DNA from: Nioella sp. MMSF_3534 | GTDB lineage: Bacteria > Pseudomonadota > Alphaproteobacteria > Rhodobacterales > Rhodobacteraceae | DNA: 64,000 bases | Assembly: GCF_030732985.1 (NCBI RefSeq) | Contig: NZ_JASHJX010000002.1 | Location: forward strand, 99,633-163,632 | Direction of reading: 5' to 3' | Shown here: positions 53,142 through 63,980 of the stretch, in pieces | Layout of the letters: every line of letters starts with the position of its first letter | How positions within the stretch are numbered: position 1 is the first letter of the stretch | Position numbers and translations under genes: made by a program | The notes under the pieces: generated by a model | What the model was told of the DNA's origin: nothing | Database searches by the model: none | What the model saw: the letters and a program-made list of their open reading frames with translations, nothing else

Positions 53142-53407
53142 TCGAATATGCCCTTACCTTCGCGCTCGGTTGCTACGCCTTGGCCCTGTTGCTGAATCTC
53201 TGGCGTATTGCAGTCGGCCCGGATGCGGCCGACAGGATCCTGGCCCTTGATACCATGGTGATCAACCTGATCGCCCTCGTGGTGCTATATGGTGTCTGGC
53301 ACAGCACTGCGATCTATTTCGAGGCTGCGATGCTGATTGCGATGGTCGGCTTCGTCTCAACGGTTGCCTATTGCCGCTTCCTGCTGCGCGGCGACATCAT
53401 CGAATAG
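53138..53407 (+). CDS. mrpF: Mrp antiporter subunit F
   Basis: 89 residues with three membrane helices. RIAVGPDAADRILALDTMVIN is the MnhF signature with the conserved GP-DR-LD pattern. The ATG overlaps the mrpE stop (ATGA), and mrpG begins ten bases later. Confidence 0.93.
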   Translation: MIEYALTFALGCYALALLLNLWRIAVGPDAADRILALDTMVINLIALVVLYGVWHSTAIYFEAAMLIAMVGFVSTVAYCRFLLRGDIIE

Positions 53408-53417
53408 GACGACAGAT

Positions 53418-53792
53418 ATGAGCATCGTCGCGGAAATCCTCGTCTCTTTCGCCCTCGTCGTGAGTGGCATCTTCGGCCTTGTGGGGTCTGTTGGCTTGGT
53501 CAAACTCAAGAACACGCTGCAACGCCTCCATGCCCCGACCAAGGCCACCAGCCTGGGTGTCGGCGGCGTGCTGATCGCCTCGATGATCTACTTCTACGCC
53601 AAATACGGACAGGTCTCGTTTCACGAGCTTCTCATCACCCTGTTCCTGTTCCTGACGGCGCCGATTACGGCGAACTTCATCGCCAAGGCGTATATGGCAC
53701 GTAACCTTGGCGATAAGGATGTTCCGGAGACTACAGGGGAATACGGTTGGTCGATCTATGACGACCCACCGAGTCCGGGTTCGGACCGTTGA
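53418..53792 (+). CDS. mrpG: Mrp antiporter subunit G
   Basis: 124 residues from ATG 53418. A longer frame from 53337 would run into mrpF and is not supported. Three membrane helices and the motif GLVKLKNTLQRLHAPTKATSLGVGGVLIAS (HAPTKATTLG type) identify MnhG. The last gene of the operon, it meets the minus-strand glycosyltransferase gene tail-to-tail with a 58-base gap and no clear terminator. Confidence 0.93.
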   Translation: MSIVAEILVSFALVVSGIFGLVGSVGLVKLKNTLQRLHAPTKATSLGVGGVLIASMIYFYAKYGQVSFHELLITLFLFLTAPITANFIAKAYMARNLGDKDVPETTGEYGWSIYDDPPSPGSDR

Positions 53793-53850
53793 CGTAGAAT
53801 TCAGGCCATTGAGCCCGAGACTCCGCCCATAGCGATGCAAGGCGCACTGC

Positions 53851-56727
53851 CTAGGTGGCGGCGCTTTGATCTGCGGAAGGTCTGTCAGCCCGTTGCGTTG
53901 CGGCCATCTGGCTCAGCAGCAAGGCCCGCTTTCTGGCGGCGCGGCTGAGTTCCAGCAGACCGAACCGCGCCACGGATATGGACATCACGGCATTGGCCAC
54001 CGCGGCTGGATCATCCGCAGGCGTGGAAAAACCGGTTCGACCATGTTCGATCAATGTCGGCGGCGTTCCGCGACGATAGCAGATCACCGGGCGCCCGCCT
54101 GCCATTGCCTCCAACGTCGTTCGCCCGAAAGACTCCGCGAAATGCGAGAGGACCAGCACAAGGTCCGTCTGTTCCACCGCGGCCACTGACCCATCGACAT
54201 AGCCTGTGTGAACCGTGTTGTCGGGAAGCGGGCCCAATGCTTTCAGATCGGCAGAGTCCGGGCCAATCAACAGGAACTGGCAACGCGCGTCAGGCGGGAC
54301 GTTTTCCGAGGCTTCCGCTTTGGCAACCATGCGCGCAACCGAGACGAAATCCGCTACCCCTTTCTTGGCGATGTTGCTACTGATCAGGCCAACGCGCAGG
54401 GACGGCCCGGGGGTAAAGGGCAGATCGAACAGGGCAGGATCAATTTCATTGGATTGCACGTCGACGCGATCGGGGCAATCCAGCCAGTCTGCAACAGCAG
54501 GGGAATTCGCGATGAAACGATCGGCCTCGCTGAGGATGCGGCGTCTCAGACCGCGGGCGCTGTCACCAAGAATGCGGCACAGTTGCGGGTCCTCGGCGGG
54601 CAACTCGCGCACATGCACGATCGACGGGCACCCTTCAGCCCGCGCCGCCACCAGTGGCGCATTCAGGACAATCGTATTCACATGTATTGCGGCCGGGCGA
54701 TAGGCTCGGATCATGTCTCGTATCGCGGAAACCGTGTGGTCCGAGGCGGGGCGAAAGCGATGCCGCCAGAGTTGCGGCAGAATTACAACCGCTGCCGATC
54801 TTTTCCGCACGTCTTCCAGGTACTGCTTGTTCACGGCGGATGGCAGCACCGTCACAGGAGCGATCCGGGGACCGTCGAGGCCGCTTCCGAGACGCTCCAA
54901 CGCACGCAACAGGCTGCGCTCGGCCCCGAAGATCTGCCGATCGGCGGAATGCGCGAAGACAAGCGCGGTTTCGGCGTCGCTGCCTGCCAGCGCCCCTTCA
55001 AACCGGAACGGTTCAGCCGGGGCCTTGTCGGGGTGCTGTTCGTAATCCAGCAGCGGCACGGCCTGCGTGTCCAGTTCCCGTTTTGCGCGCCATGCAGAAT
55101 CCGAAAACAGCGGGCCGGGATCGCGGTCTTCCTGTCCGCCGGTTTCCAGATAGTGGCGGACCGGGTCGACATCCGCAGCCAGCACGTCCTTGTTCCGCGT
55201 CAGATACCAAAGCGTATCGAAATGCGAAGACCCTGAAATGACGGCGTAGTCACTGACAGCGGTCACATCATCGGCAGGTCGAAGCGCAGGGGGTGCTGGA
55301 AATGGCCGTTCCGACGGATGTCTCGTAAGGAAAAGCGAGGCCGCCCGCGCCTCCGTGTCTGAGGTGCTGTCAACCGCAGACACCCTGTTATCGTGCCAGT
55401 GCAGCGCGGCATCCAGATAGCATCGGCGCGGACCCCGGAATTGGGTCGAAAGGTGCGTGGCGGACGACAACGTCAAGGATTGCGGCGCGTTGCGACCGAA
55501 GGCCAGGGGCACGCCTGGGTGCTGTTCTATCACTGCGCCAGGGCCGAAGGCGGCAAGCAGGCGATGATAGTATTCGGTATCGGCATTGACGCGCACGCGG
55601 TCCCAATACCCCACCTTCTCGCGCATCTCCGCGCGGACCATCAGGGACGAGACATTGCGATAGACCCAGCCCTGCTCGACCCGCCAAAGCGACATTGAAA
55701 GGTCAGACCCGGTCCGAACCCAGTGCGATGCGCAGGCGACCGGGCCACTGTCGGCCAGAAGCGGCCCAACCTGTGCCTCGATCTTTTGCGGATGGGACCA
55801 GTCATCGGAATCATGAACGGTGAAGAACGCACCACGGATGTCTGCCAGGCCGGTATTGCGGGCAATATAGGCGCCGCTGTTCTCTGGCAGACGAATGACC
55901 CTGATGCGCGGATCTGCCTGCGCCGCCTCTTCCGCGACACCCGCAGTGTTGTCGGTGCTGGCATCATCCACCACGATGATCTCAAGATTGCGCCAGCTCT
56001 GGTCGGTCAACCCTCGCAGACATGTGCCCAGGGTCGCCTCGGACTGATGGGCGGGGACAATGACACTGACAAGTGGACCCTGGTCTACCGGTGCAGGTGG
56101 GATCGGGGCTGTCAGCCTGTCCAGGCGCGACAGCGTCCCCTGCCGCAAGCCGATGCCAGCCAAGCCGGTTGCCGCATAGATCTCGGCAAGATGGTTGGAA
56201 ACAACGTGATCCGGGGCGTTTTCGGCAACCGCAATCTCGATCTCCGACAGTGAAAGATCGGCGTGATCGCCGAACCGGTCCCTGGCTTTCCGCAAAAGCT
56301 CTTTTGCAACCGAAAGCTCTCGGCACATGGTTGCGGCCTTTACCCCAAGAACCCAGGGGCCCTTGTGCGGAATGATCGCGGTGCCCAGATCGCCACCATC
56401 GAAAAACGATCTGATGGCAGAATGCGCGGATTTCCAGCGTGATTTGCTGGCAGCATGACGCGCAAAGACCCATCCTGCGATCGCCCGTTCACGAGCTGAC
56501 CCGTTTTTCAGCAGCAGCCGCAGTTCCGGTAACGCCTGTGCCTCGAATCCCCGCCACAGGTCATGATCGAGTTCCAATGCACGCACCGGGCCACCCAAGC
56601 GCCCCTCGGCGTGGCCATGGGCTACATAGTGCTCCCATGGATCCAGCCCTGCCGCGCGAACGTCAGAATAGGTCGAGAGATACCAGACCGGATCGAATTC
56701 CTCTTTCGTGAAGGCCGCCCCGATCAT
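53851..56727 (-). CDS. two-domain glycosyltransferase (GT2-GT4 fusion) with DxxWY repeats
   Basis: 958 residues from ATG 56727, which overlaps the upstream gene stop (ATGA). Order: a DxxWYL repeat (10-45, FDPVWYLSTYSDV...HAEGR), a GT-A family 2 domain (about 218-400; VSVIVPAHQSE, VDDASTDNT at 253-261, HDSDDW at 305-310), a second repeat (502-540; FDTLWYLTRNKDV...DPGP), and a GT-B family 4 domain (about 585-940; VGLISSNIAKKGVADF, HFAESFGRTTLEAMAGGRPVICY at 862-884). It could add two sugars in sequence. Membrane segments were not seen. It is paralogous in its first half to the 710-residue enzyme encoded just upstream. Confidence 0.82.
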   Translation of the reverse strand: MIGAAFTKEEFDPVWYLSTYSDVRAAGLDPWEHYVAHGHAEGRLGGPVRALELDHDLWRGFEAQALPELRLLLKNGSARERAIAGWVFARHAASKSRWKSAHSAIRSFFDGGDLGTAIIPHKGPWVLGVKAATMCRELSVAKELLRKARDRFGDHADLSLSEIEIAVAENAPDHVVSNHLAEIYAATGLAGIGLRQGTLSRLDRLTAPIPPAPVDQGPLVSVIVPAHQSEATLGTCLRGLTDQSWRNLEIIVVDDASTDNTAGVAEEAAQADPRIRVIRLPENSGAYIARNTGLADIRGAFFTVHDSDDWSHPQKIEAQVGPLLADSGPVACASHWVRTGSDLSMSLWRVEQGWVYRNVSSLMVRAEMREKVGYWDRVRVNADTEYYHRLLAAFGPGAVIEQHPGVPLAFGRNAPQSLTLSSATHLSTQFRGPRRCYLDAALHWHDNRVSAVDSTSDTEARAASLFLTRHPSERPFPAPPALRPADDVTAVSDYAVISGSSHFDTLWYLTRNKDVLAADVDPVRHYLETGGQEDRDPGPLFSDSAWRAKRELDTQAVPLLDYEQHPDKAPAEPFRFEGALAGSDAETALVFAHSADRQIFGAERSLLRALERLGSGLDGPRIAPVTVLPSAVNKQYLEDVRKRSAAVVILPQLWRHRFRPASDHTVSAIRDMIRAYRPAAIHVNTIVLNAPLVAARAEGCPSIVHVRELPAEDPQLCRILGDSARGLRRRILSEADRFIANSPAVADWLDCPDRVDVQSNEIDPALFDLPFTPGPSLRVGLISSNIAKKGVADFVSVARMVAKAEASENVPPDARCQFLLIGPDSADLKALGPLPDNTVHTGYVDGSVAAVEQTDLVLVLSHFAESFGRTTLEAMAGGRPVICYRRGTPPTLIEHGRTGFSTPADDPAAVANAVMSISVARFGLLELSRAARKRALLLSQMAATQRADRPSADQSAAT

Positions 56728-58856
56728 CTGAAAAGCCCGTGCAACGCGTCGAACGGGATCTTGGCACGCGCGACCCGACTGGCGCCCGCCTTGATCAGCT
56801 CCTGTTTGATGGCACGATTTCCGGCCCACCATTCCACGGGTCCCGTTGCGAACCGCTGCGCAGAGGATTCGCAGGCGGACGGATCATATCGCCCAAGGCG
56901 GCGCCCCGAGCCGGGAAGCGTGGCGACCGGAGAATAACTTGCCAGAAGACGCACTCTTTCGGCCCGCACCTCGGGAAGGAAACCGGGAAGCTCCTGCAAT
57001 GCCTCCGGGTCAGGCGCGATCAGCAACGGGGCCGAGGCCGTTTCTCCCGGGCAGAGGTGAAGAAGGCGCTGACCGTCGAGAGCTTCGCGCACCTTCGTGC
57101 ACAGGCGGAAGGAGGTGTCGAGCATATCCGGCGCCATAGGTCTGGCCAGCGGCACCAGACCGACCGGGCCATCGGAAAGGGATGCCAGTTTCAGGCAGGT
57201 TTCCACCACCCAATCGCTGTGTCGAAGATCTGCGGCCAGTACCAAGGACAGCTTGTAGTTGGACTGATCACGCCCTTTCATGATGCCGGGTGCGGGAAAC
57301 GGGCGACTGCCTGCCGTGTAGTGCAGGTCGCCCACAGAGGTAGTGCGGTGGTGGTGCTCCTGCGCATCGAGATAGGCAAGACGAGCGCCAGTGACATAGC
57401 CGTCGATGGACAGGGGGCCACTGCGAACCGCGGATCCTTCCCTGTCGCGCAGCATCGCCAGCGGGCCGGTCTTTCCGGAAATGACAGAGGCAGGCCCGAA
57501 CACCCGGCGTATTCGCCGTATCAGTTCATTGTCCGCCGCGACGCGAACAGTGTCCCAGCATCCCAGGGCCTCCACCACGGGTTGTCGTCTGAACAGAAGG
57601 GACGCCGTGTTGTCCGTCAGAAAACTCGCCTCCGGGCTCAGGCGTGTCAAAGTCAGATCGGAATGCATGCGCACATGCTCGGACGTGCAGGCGATAGCTG
57701 TTCCGCTTTCAAGCATCAGGCCCATCTGCACGGCAATCCGGTCGGGGTGGCACCAATCGTCCGCGTCATGAAGCGTAACGTATTCACCACGCGCCTCGGC
57801 AAGCCCGGCATTGCGTGCTGCATAGGCACCGCCGTTTTGCGAAAGCCGTTTCAGCCGGATGCGGGGATCGGCTATTGCCGCATCCAGTGCGACCTGAACG
57901 GTTCCATCGCTGCTGGCGTCGTCGATGACAATGATTTCAAGGTTGCGCCAGCTTTGGTCTGCAACGGCGCGCAGTGCGGTTGGAAGGGTGTCTTCCGCCT
58001 GATGGGCCGCGATCAGGACGGACACCAGCGGTCCGTCTACGGGTAGGGGAGGCCGCTTGGGGGTCAGGCGGTCATAGGCCAGGCTGCTTGGGTCATCGCG
58101 CAAGGCCAGTTCGCCAAGGCCGTATGCCGCAAGCGCCCGGTTGATCAGCCTCAGCCGACCGTTTTCCGAGGCTTCAAAGCCTGCAAGCGCAAACCAGGTT
58201 TCGTTGCACAGCAGATCTTTCATCTGCCAATCGCGGATGACGTCGTCCGACGGGGCTGGCTGACCCGCCAATGCATCTGCAACAAGGGCAATGGTCAGCA
58301 AACGACTGCGCAGGGCCGGGTCCGTCGCCGAGACAAGGGCGTTGTGGGCGAGCCGACCTGCCGATGTCGCACTGTCCGGGGATTGGGTCATCCGCCATTG
58401 CCGAAGGTGCCAAAGCGCCAGGTCGCGGCCAGAAAAGCCCGCAGCATCGCCGGTTTCCTCATCCAAGAGGCGCTGGAGCCCCTCTAGGGCGGATGCCTGA
58501 CCGACCACGTTCAGCCGATTGCGAAGCACATCGCTTTTCACACGCGCCCGCAAGATTGGGTCTTGTTGAAGGGGATTGGCTGCACGGCCTTCTGACGCGC
58601 CGTATTGCAGGTAGTGCGTCAGCGCATCCATGCCGCTATCCGCAACTTCTCGGAAGCAGGCCAGATAAGCACGGGTGTCGAACTCGGGTCCGGGGCTGCG
58701 CCCAAGGCCCCAACCGATCTTCAGGAAATGATCCAACGGGTCCAGCCCGGACAAGGCCACGTCCCCGTTCCGCGTCGCGTACCATTCCGCGTCGAACAGG
58801 GCGGAGTCCTCCAGCAATTGTGCACGGGACGTGTCGATGATGGTTTCGCCGGACAT
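56724..58856 (-). CDS. family 2 glycosyltransferase with two N-terminal DxxWY repeats
   Basis: 710 residues. Two repeats open the protein (20-56, LFDAEWYATRNGDVALSGLD; 58-92, EFDTRAYLACFREVADSGMD). A helical middle part follows, then a GT-A domain at about 276-480 with VSVLIAAHQAE, IDDASSDGT (311-319), GGAYAARNAGLAEARGEYVTLHDADDWCHPDR (DADDW 364-368) and NELIRRIRRVFGP. The last 200 residues show no known motif. It shares the VSVxxxAHQxE...DQSWRNLEII block with the next gene, so the two arose by duplication. Role in the second polysaccharide locus is inferred from manC and neighbours. Confidence 0.8.
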   Translation of the reverse strand: MSGETIIDTSRAQLLEDSALFDAEWYATRNGDVALSGLDPLDHFLKIGWGLGRSPGPEFDTRAYLACFREVADSGMDALTHYLQYGASEGRAANPLQQDPILRARVKSDVLRNRLNVVGQASALEGLQRLLDEETGDAAGFSGRDLALWHLRQWRMTQSPDSATSAGRLAHNALVSATDPALRSRLLTIALVADALAGQPAPSDDVIRDWQMKDLLCNETWFALAGFEASENGRLRLINRALAAYGLGELALRDDPSSLAYDRLTPKRPPLPVDGPLVSVLIAAHQAEDTLPTALRAVADQSWRNLEIIVIDDASSDGTVQVALDAAIADPRIRLKRLSQNGGAYAARNAGLAEARGEYVTLHDADDWCHPDRIAVQMGLMLESGTAIACTSEHVRMHSDLTLTRLSPEASFLTDNTASLLFRRQPVVEALGCWDTVRVAADNELIRRIRRVFGPASVISGKTGPLAMLRDREGSAVRSGPLSIDGYVTGARLAYLDAQEHHHRTTSVGDLHYTAGSRPFPAPGIMKGRDQSNYKLSLVLAADLRHSDWVVETCLKLASLSDGPVGLVPLARPMAPDMLDTSFRLCTKVREALDGQRLLHLCPGETASAPLLIAPDPEALQELPGFLPEVRAERVRLLASYSPVATLPGSGRRLGRYDPSACESSAQRFATGPVEWWAGNRAIKQELIKAGASRVARAKIPFDALHGLFR

Positions 58857-58861
58857 TGCGC

Positions 58862-59362
58862 CTAGCCTCCGGCGGCTGGTCCGCCCCGCCGACCTTCCGC
58901 TTGTCCGTGTAAAACGTAATGAGCCAGAGCAGGCCAGCCCGCCTCGGCAACATCCGGATTGGCGCTGTAATAGGCCTTGGTCTGGAAATCCGGACCCGGA
59001 TCATGCCCGGCAAACGCGCCACGCAGCAAGTAGTGGGTCGCGGCCTTGTCCGGGCCATCGCATTCGGGGTAGCGCGCCGCGTACCAGTTTGCGTCGAAAT
59101 AGCGGCTTCTTGCCAAGGCGTTCGCCTGATGACGCAGCATCAGGCGGTGGCGCAGCCTGGCCAGTCGTGTTCTCAGCCATCCACGGCTGAGTCCGGTTGG
59201 CGTCTGGCGAGTGGCCTCGGCGATGACGGTCTCGTCCGACTGTCGCAGCAACGCAAGAATTTCCGCATCCCGCTGCGCCAGTTCAGCCCGCAGTGACAGA
59301 ATTTCAGCCCGCAGCATCGCCTGCATGTCCGCATCGGGCTGGTTTCTGTCCGTTTCAATCAT
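58862..59362 (-). CDS. small coiled-coil protein with two DxxWY repeats, no catalytic domain
   Basis: 166 residues. Residues 11-50 look like a coiled coil (AMLRAEILSLRAELAQRDAE, then ILALLRQSDETVIAEA). A basic stretch follows (60-86, RGWLRTRLARLRHRLMLRH). Two repeats close it: 88-123 (YFDANWYAARYPECDGPDKA...FAGHDPGP) and 125-161 (FQTKAYYSANPDVAEAGWPA...QAEGR). The same repeat unit heads the two large glycosyltransferases encoded next, five bases away. It has no signal peptide. It may be a scaffold for those enzymes; this is inference. Confidence 0.7.
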   Translation of the reverse strand: MIETDRNQPDADMQAMLRAEILSLRAELAQRDAEILALLRQSDETVIAEATRQTPTGLSRGWLRTRLARLRHRLMLRHQANALARSRYFDANWYAARYPECDGPDKAATHYLLRGAFAGHDPGPDFQTKAYYSANPDVAEAGWPALAHYVLHGQAEGRRGGPAAGG

Positions 59363-59430
59363 AAGTCATCCGATTGGTGACAGGTACGGGTACTCTTTGC
59401 CTCTACGCAGTCCACGGCCTCTTCACAGAG

Positions 59431-60888
59431 TCACCCTTTCGCGCCTTGCCCGCGGGAATAGACATCCTCGTACCGAATGATGTCATCCTCACCCAGATAG
59501 CTACCGGTCTGAACCTCGATCAGCACCATGTCGACCTTACCCGGGTTTTCCATCCTGTGCACGGCTCCGAGAGGAATGTAGACGGACTCGTTTTCCGAAA
59601 CCAGCTTGACCGTGTCGTCAACCGTAACCTTCGCCGTACCCTGCACGACGATCCAGTGTTCCGATCTGTGGTGATGGCTTTGAAGGCTGAGGCTTGCGCC
59701 GGGCTTGACCACGATTCGCTTGACCTGAAACCGCTCGCCAAGCACGAGGGTCTCGAAATGTCCCCATGGACGGTAATCGACGGGCAGGGCTTCTGCCTGA
59801 CGGGCACCTTTTGCGGCAAGGCTCTGAACGGCGAGTTTCACGTCCTGCGTTCTGTTGATATCGGCAATCAACACCGCGTCCGGCATGGCAATGGCAACGA
59901 TGCCGTCAAGGCCAAGCCCGACAAGTTCCTGATCCGGGTGCTCTGACCGAAGCAGGGAATTCTTGCAGTCGATGGCCGTTACCGGACCCGCGCAGGCAAC
60001 ACCATCGGAATCGATTGCGCTTTGGTCGCGGACAGCGCTCCAGCTTCCCAGATCGCTCCAGCTGCCCCGGAAGGGAACCACGCTCAGATTGTCTGCCTTC
60101 TCCATGACCGCATAGTCGATCGAGATGTTCTGCACCTCTGCCCAGGGATCTGGGGCAAGGCGGAAGAACCCGAGATCCGGTTCGCCCTGCTCCACCGCGG
60201 CGCGAACGGGTGTCACAAGATCAGGCGCATGGCGTTCGAAGGCAGAGATGATGTCCTTGGCGGCGAACAGGAAAATACCCGCGTTCCAAAGGAACCCGCC
60301 ATCGGCAACCATCTGTTCGGCCGTGGCCTGGTCGGGCTTTTCGACAAAACGTTCCAGCTTGTAGGCCGCATCCTTGTCATGCGTTCCAGCCAGTTTGAGG
60401 TATCCGTACCCGGTTTCCGGGTAGTCAGGGGCGATGCCGAACGTCACCAGATCGCCGTTCAGGGCCGCACCTGCCGCCAGTTCCAGCGCCGCGGCAAACG
60501 CATCGGCATCCGGAAGGATGTGATCGGATGGCGCGACAAGCAGCAGAGCCTCGGGCGAGGTCTTGGCAATGTGCAACGCGGCGGCCAGAACCGCCGGGGC
60601 CGTATTTCGCCCCTCGGGCTCGATCAGGATGGCACCCGGATCAATGCCGATGTCCTGCAATTGCTCGGTCACGACAAAGCGAAAGTCGGATCCGGTCAGG
60701 ATCGTAGGCGCGGCAAAGGTCACCGCGCCGCGCGTACCGGTCATGCGTTCTGCGCATCGTTGATAGAGCGACCGGTCGCCAATCAACTGAACGAACTGTT
60801 TGGGATAGCTCTTGCGCGACAATGGCCAAAGACGGGTCCCCGAACCGCCACACAATACCAATGGATGAATTTCAAACGACGGCTGCAT
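59431..60888 (-). CDS. manC: mannose-1-phosphate guanylyltransferase / mannose-6-phosphate isomerase
   Basis: 485 residues, full length for the bifunctional type II enzyme (ManC/CpsB/XanB). The nucleotidyltransferase part (1-350) has LVLCGGSGTRLWPLSRKSYPKQF at 10-32, EPEGRNTAPAVLAAAL, LLVAPSDHI and FVEKPD. The C-terminal cupin isomerase part (about 360-485) has RPWGHFETL, KRIVVKPGASLSLQSHHHRSEHWIVVQG and YIPLGAVHRMENPGK. It makes GDP-mannose from mannose-6-phosphate via mannose-1-phosphate. The ribosome site before ATG 60888 is weak. First gene of a leftward run with three repeat-bearing proteins. Confidence 0.93.
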   Translation of the reverse strand: MQPSFEIHPLVLCGGSGTRLWPLSRKSYPKQFVQLIGDRSLYQRCAERMTGTRGAVTFAAPTILTGSDFRFVVTEQLQDIGIDPGAILIEPEGRNTAPAVLAAALHIAKTSPEALLLVAPSDHILPDADAFAAALELAAGAALNGDLVTFGIAPDYPETGYGYLKLAGTHDKDAAYKLERFVEKPDQATAEQMVADGGFLWNAGIFLFAAKDIISAFERHAPDLVTPVRAAVEQGEPDLGFFRLAPDPWAEVQNISIDYAVMEKADNLSVVPFRGSWSDLGSWSAVRDQSAIDSDGVACAGPVTAIDCKNSLLRSEHPDQELVGLGLDGIVAIAMPDAVLIADINRTQDVKLAVQSLAAKGARQAEALPVDYRPWGHFETLVLGERFQVKRIVVKPGASLSLQSHHHRSEHWIVVQGTAKVTVDDTVKLVSENESVYIPLGAVHRMENPGKVDMVLIEVQTGSYLGEDDIIRYEDVYSRGQGAKG

Positions 60889-61362
60889 AAATAGGTTTCC
60901 AACTTGGTAGTGAAATCTATTGCCGCGGACAAAAAGCCACGACCGATCATTGGTAGATCACATGCCTTGTTCACTTTGAAGGGTCAAGGTCGCGCATGTG
61001 TGATCAACGACCTCGGCCATGCCCCGCCAGCACATTCCGCGATGTTGCATCTGCACCGGAATGCCACTGTGATGCTTCCCGGAATGCCATTGATCCGTGT
61101 TTCGTCGACCAGCCGTTTCCATTTGCCAACGAGAAGAGGAGTCGATCCAGAAACCCTTGTCGCTTCGATCGCGGCGGTGGATCGCGCGTGTTGAATGAAG
61201 GCCAATGGAAATCTCATGCTCTCCACCCATCCCTGCGGATTGGGGGATCGACCCCATACGATCGAACGCATGCAGTTGGCAGTTTTGGGCCATCGGAAAC
61301 GAACACCGGTTCACCAGACACGCCGCTCTGACCGGGCGGCACTTGACCAAAGGAAATGACCC
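60889..61362. other. 474-bp intergenic region without recognised gene
   Basis: It separates divergent manC and the Tat-exported protein gene. Short open frames exist on both strands, but none has a recognisable product. A 14-bp near-direct repeat, CCGGAATGCCACTG (61056-61069) and CCGGAATGCCATTG (61079-61092), is the only repeated structure found. The region must hold both promoters. A minus-strand TTGTCC about 60 bases before manC is a weak candidate for a -35. Confidence 0.5.
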
Positions 61363-61749
61363 ATGACGACCGCATCCAACCCCTCCCGCCGCGCTTTCTT
61401 CAAGTCCGTTATCACGCCCGCCCTGGCCGCTGCTGCAATTGCCACAATGGCCATCCCGTCCGGTGCCCATGCGCAGGCGCAGGCACCGCAGCTTGTTCCG
61501 GGCAACTACCAGGGCTACTGGCATGACGGTCGCTCGATGGTCGAACGTGTGACGGTTACGCCGAGCGAGATCACGCTTCACCGGATCGCAGGCGGCGATG
61601 TTCAGGGCCAGACCTTCCGCTATATCCGCAGCGGGGCCAGCACCTACAATTCCCCCAACGGGCACGTCATCATGATCACCAGCGCGACCACCTTCACCTG
61701 GACCAACAGCAATGGCCAGAACGGCGTCGCCTACAGCCTGCTGCGCTAA
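61363..61749 (+). CDS. small Tat-exported protein of unknown function
   Basis: 128 residues. The N-terminus SRRAFFKSVITPALAAAAIATMA carries a twin-arginine motif (S-R-R-x-F-x-K) and a hydrophobic core ending near AHAQAQA, so export in folded form through Tat is likely. The mature part of about 90 residues is beta-rich (YQGYWHDGRSMVERVTVTPS, FTWTNSNGQNGVAYSLL) and has no cysteine or known cofactor motif. No family recognised. It is monocistronic, with a terminator ten bases after the stop. Confidence 0.75.
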   Translation: MTTASNPSRRAFFKSVITPALAAAAIATMAIPSGAHAQAQAPQLVPGNYQGYWHDGRSMVERVTVTPSEITLHRIAGGDVQGQTFRYIRSGASTYNSPNGHVIMITSATTFTWTNSNGQNGVAYSLLR

Positions 61750-61759
61750 TCCCTTCCCC

Positions 61760-61791
61760 AATCCGCCGCGCCTGACCCGGTGCGGCGGATT
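61760..61791 (+). terminator. rho-independent-like terminator after the Tat protein gene
   Basis: A perfect 10-bp stem AATCCGCCGC (61760-61769) / GCGGCGGATT (61782-61791) with a 12-base loop, followed by CTTTGCC. The T tract is short. Confidence 0.65.
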
Positions 61792-61856
61792 CTTTGCCAC
61801 GTCCACCCCCCAAGCCCCTGCCTTCCGACCCCGTCGGCAACACCACAACGGGGTGA

Positions 61857-63953
<2,097 letters not shown>

Positions 63954-63965
63954 CCTCGGGTGTTT

Positions 63966-63980
63966 CGCCGCCTTACGGCG
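63966..63980. repeat. short hairpin downstream of fadH, possible repeat start
   Basis: CGCCG (63966-63970), CCTTA, CGGCG (63976-63980) forms a small hairpin, followed by TCGACCCGCGGGGGG. It resembles the short palindromic units found after genes in this bacterial group, but the window ends too soon to judge. Confidence 0.3.

Noticed and set aside
60904..61194. 96-codon open frame in the manC upstream gap
   Set aside because: No ribosome site, no family, and unusual composition for this genome. It could be a vestige but cannot be supported as a gene.
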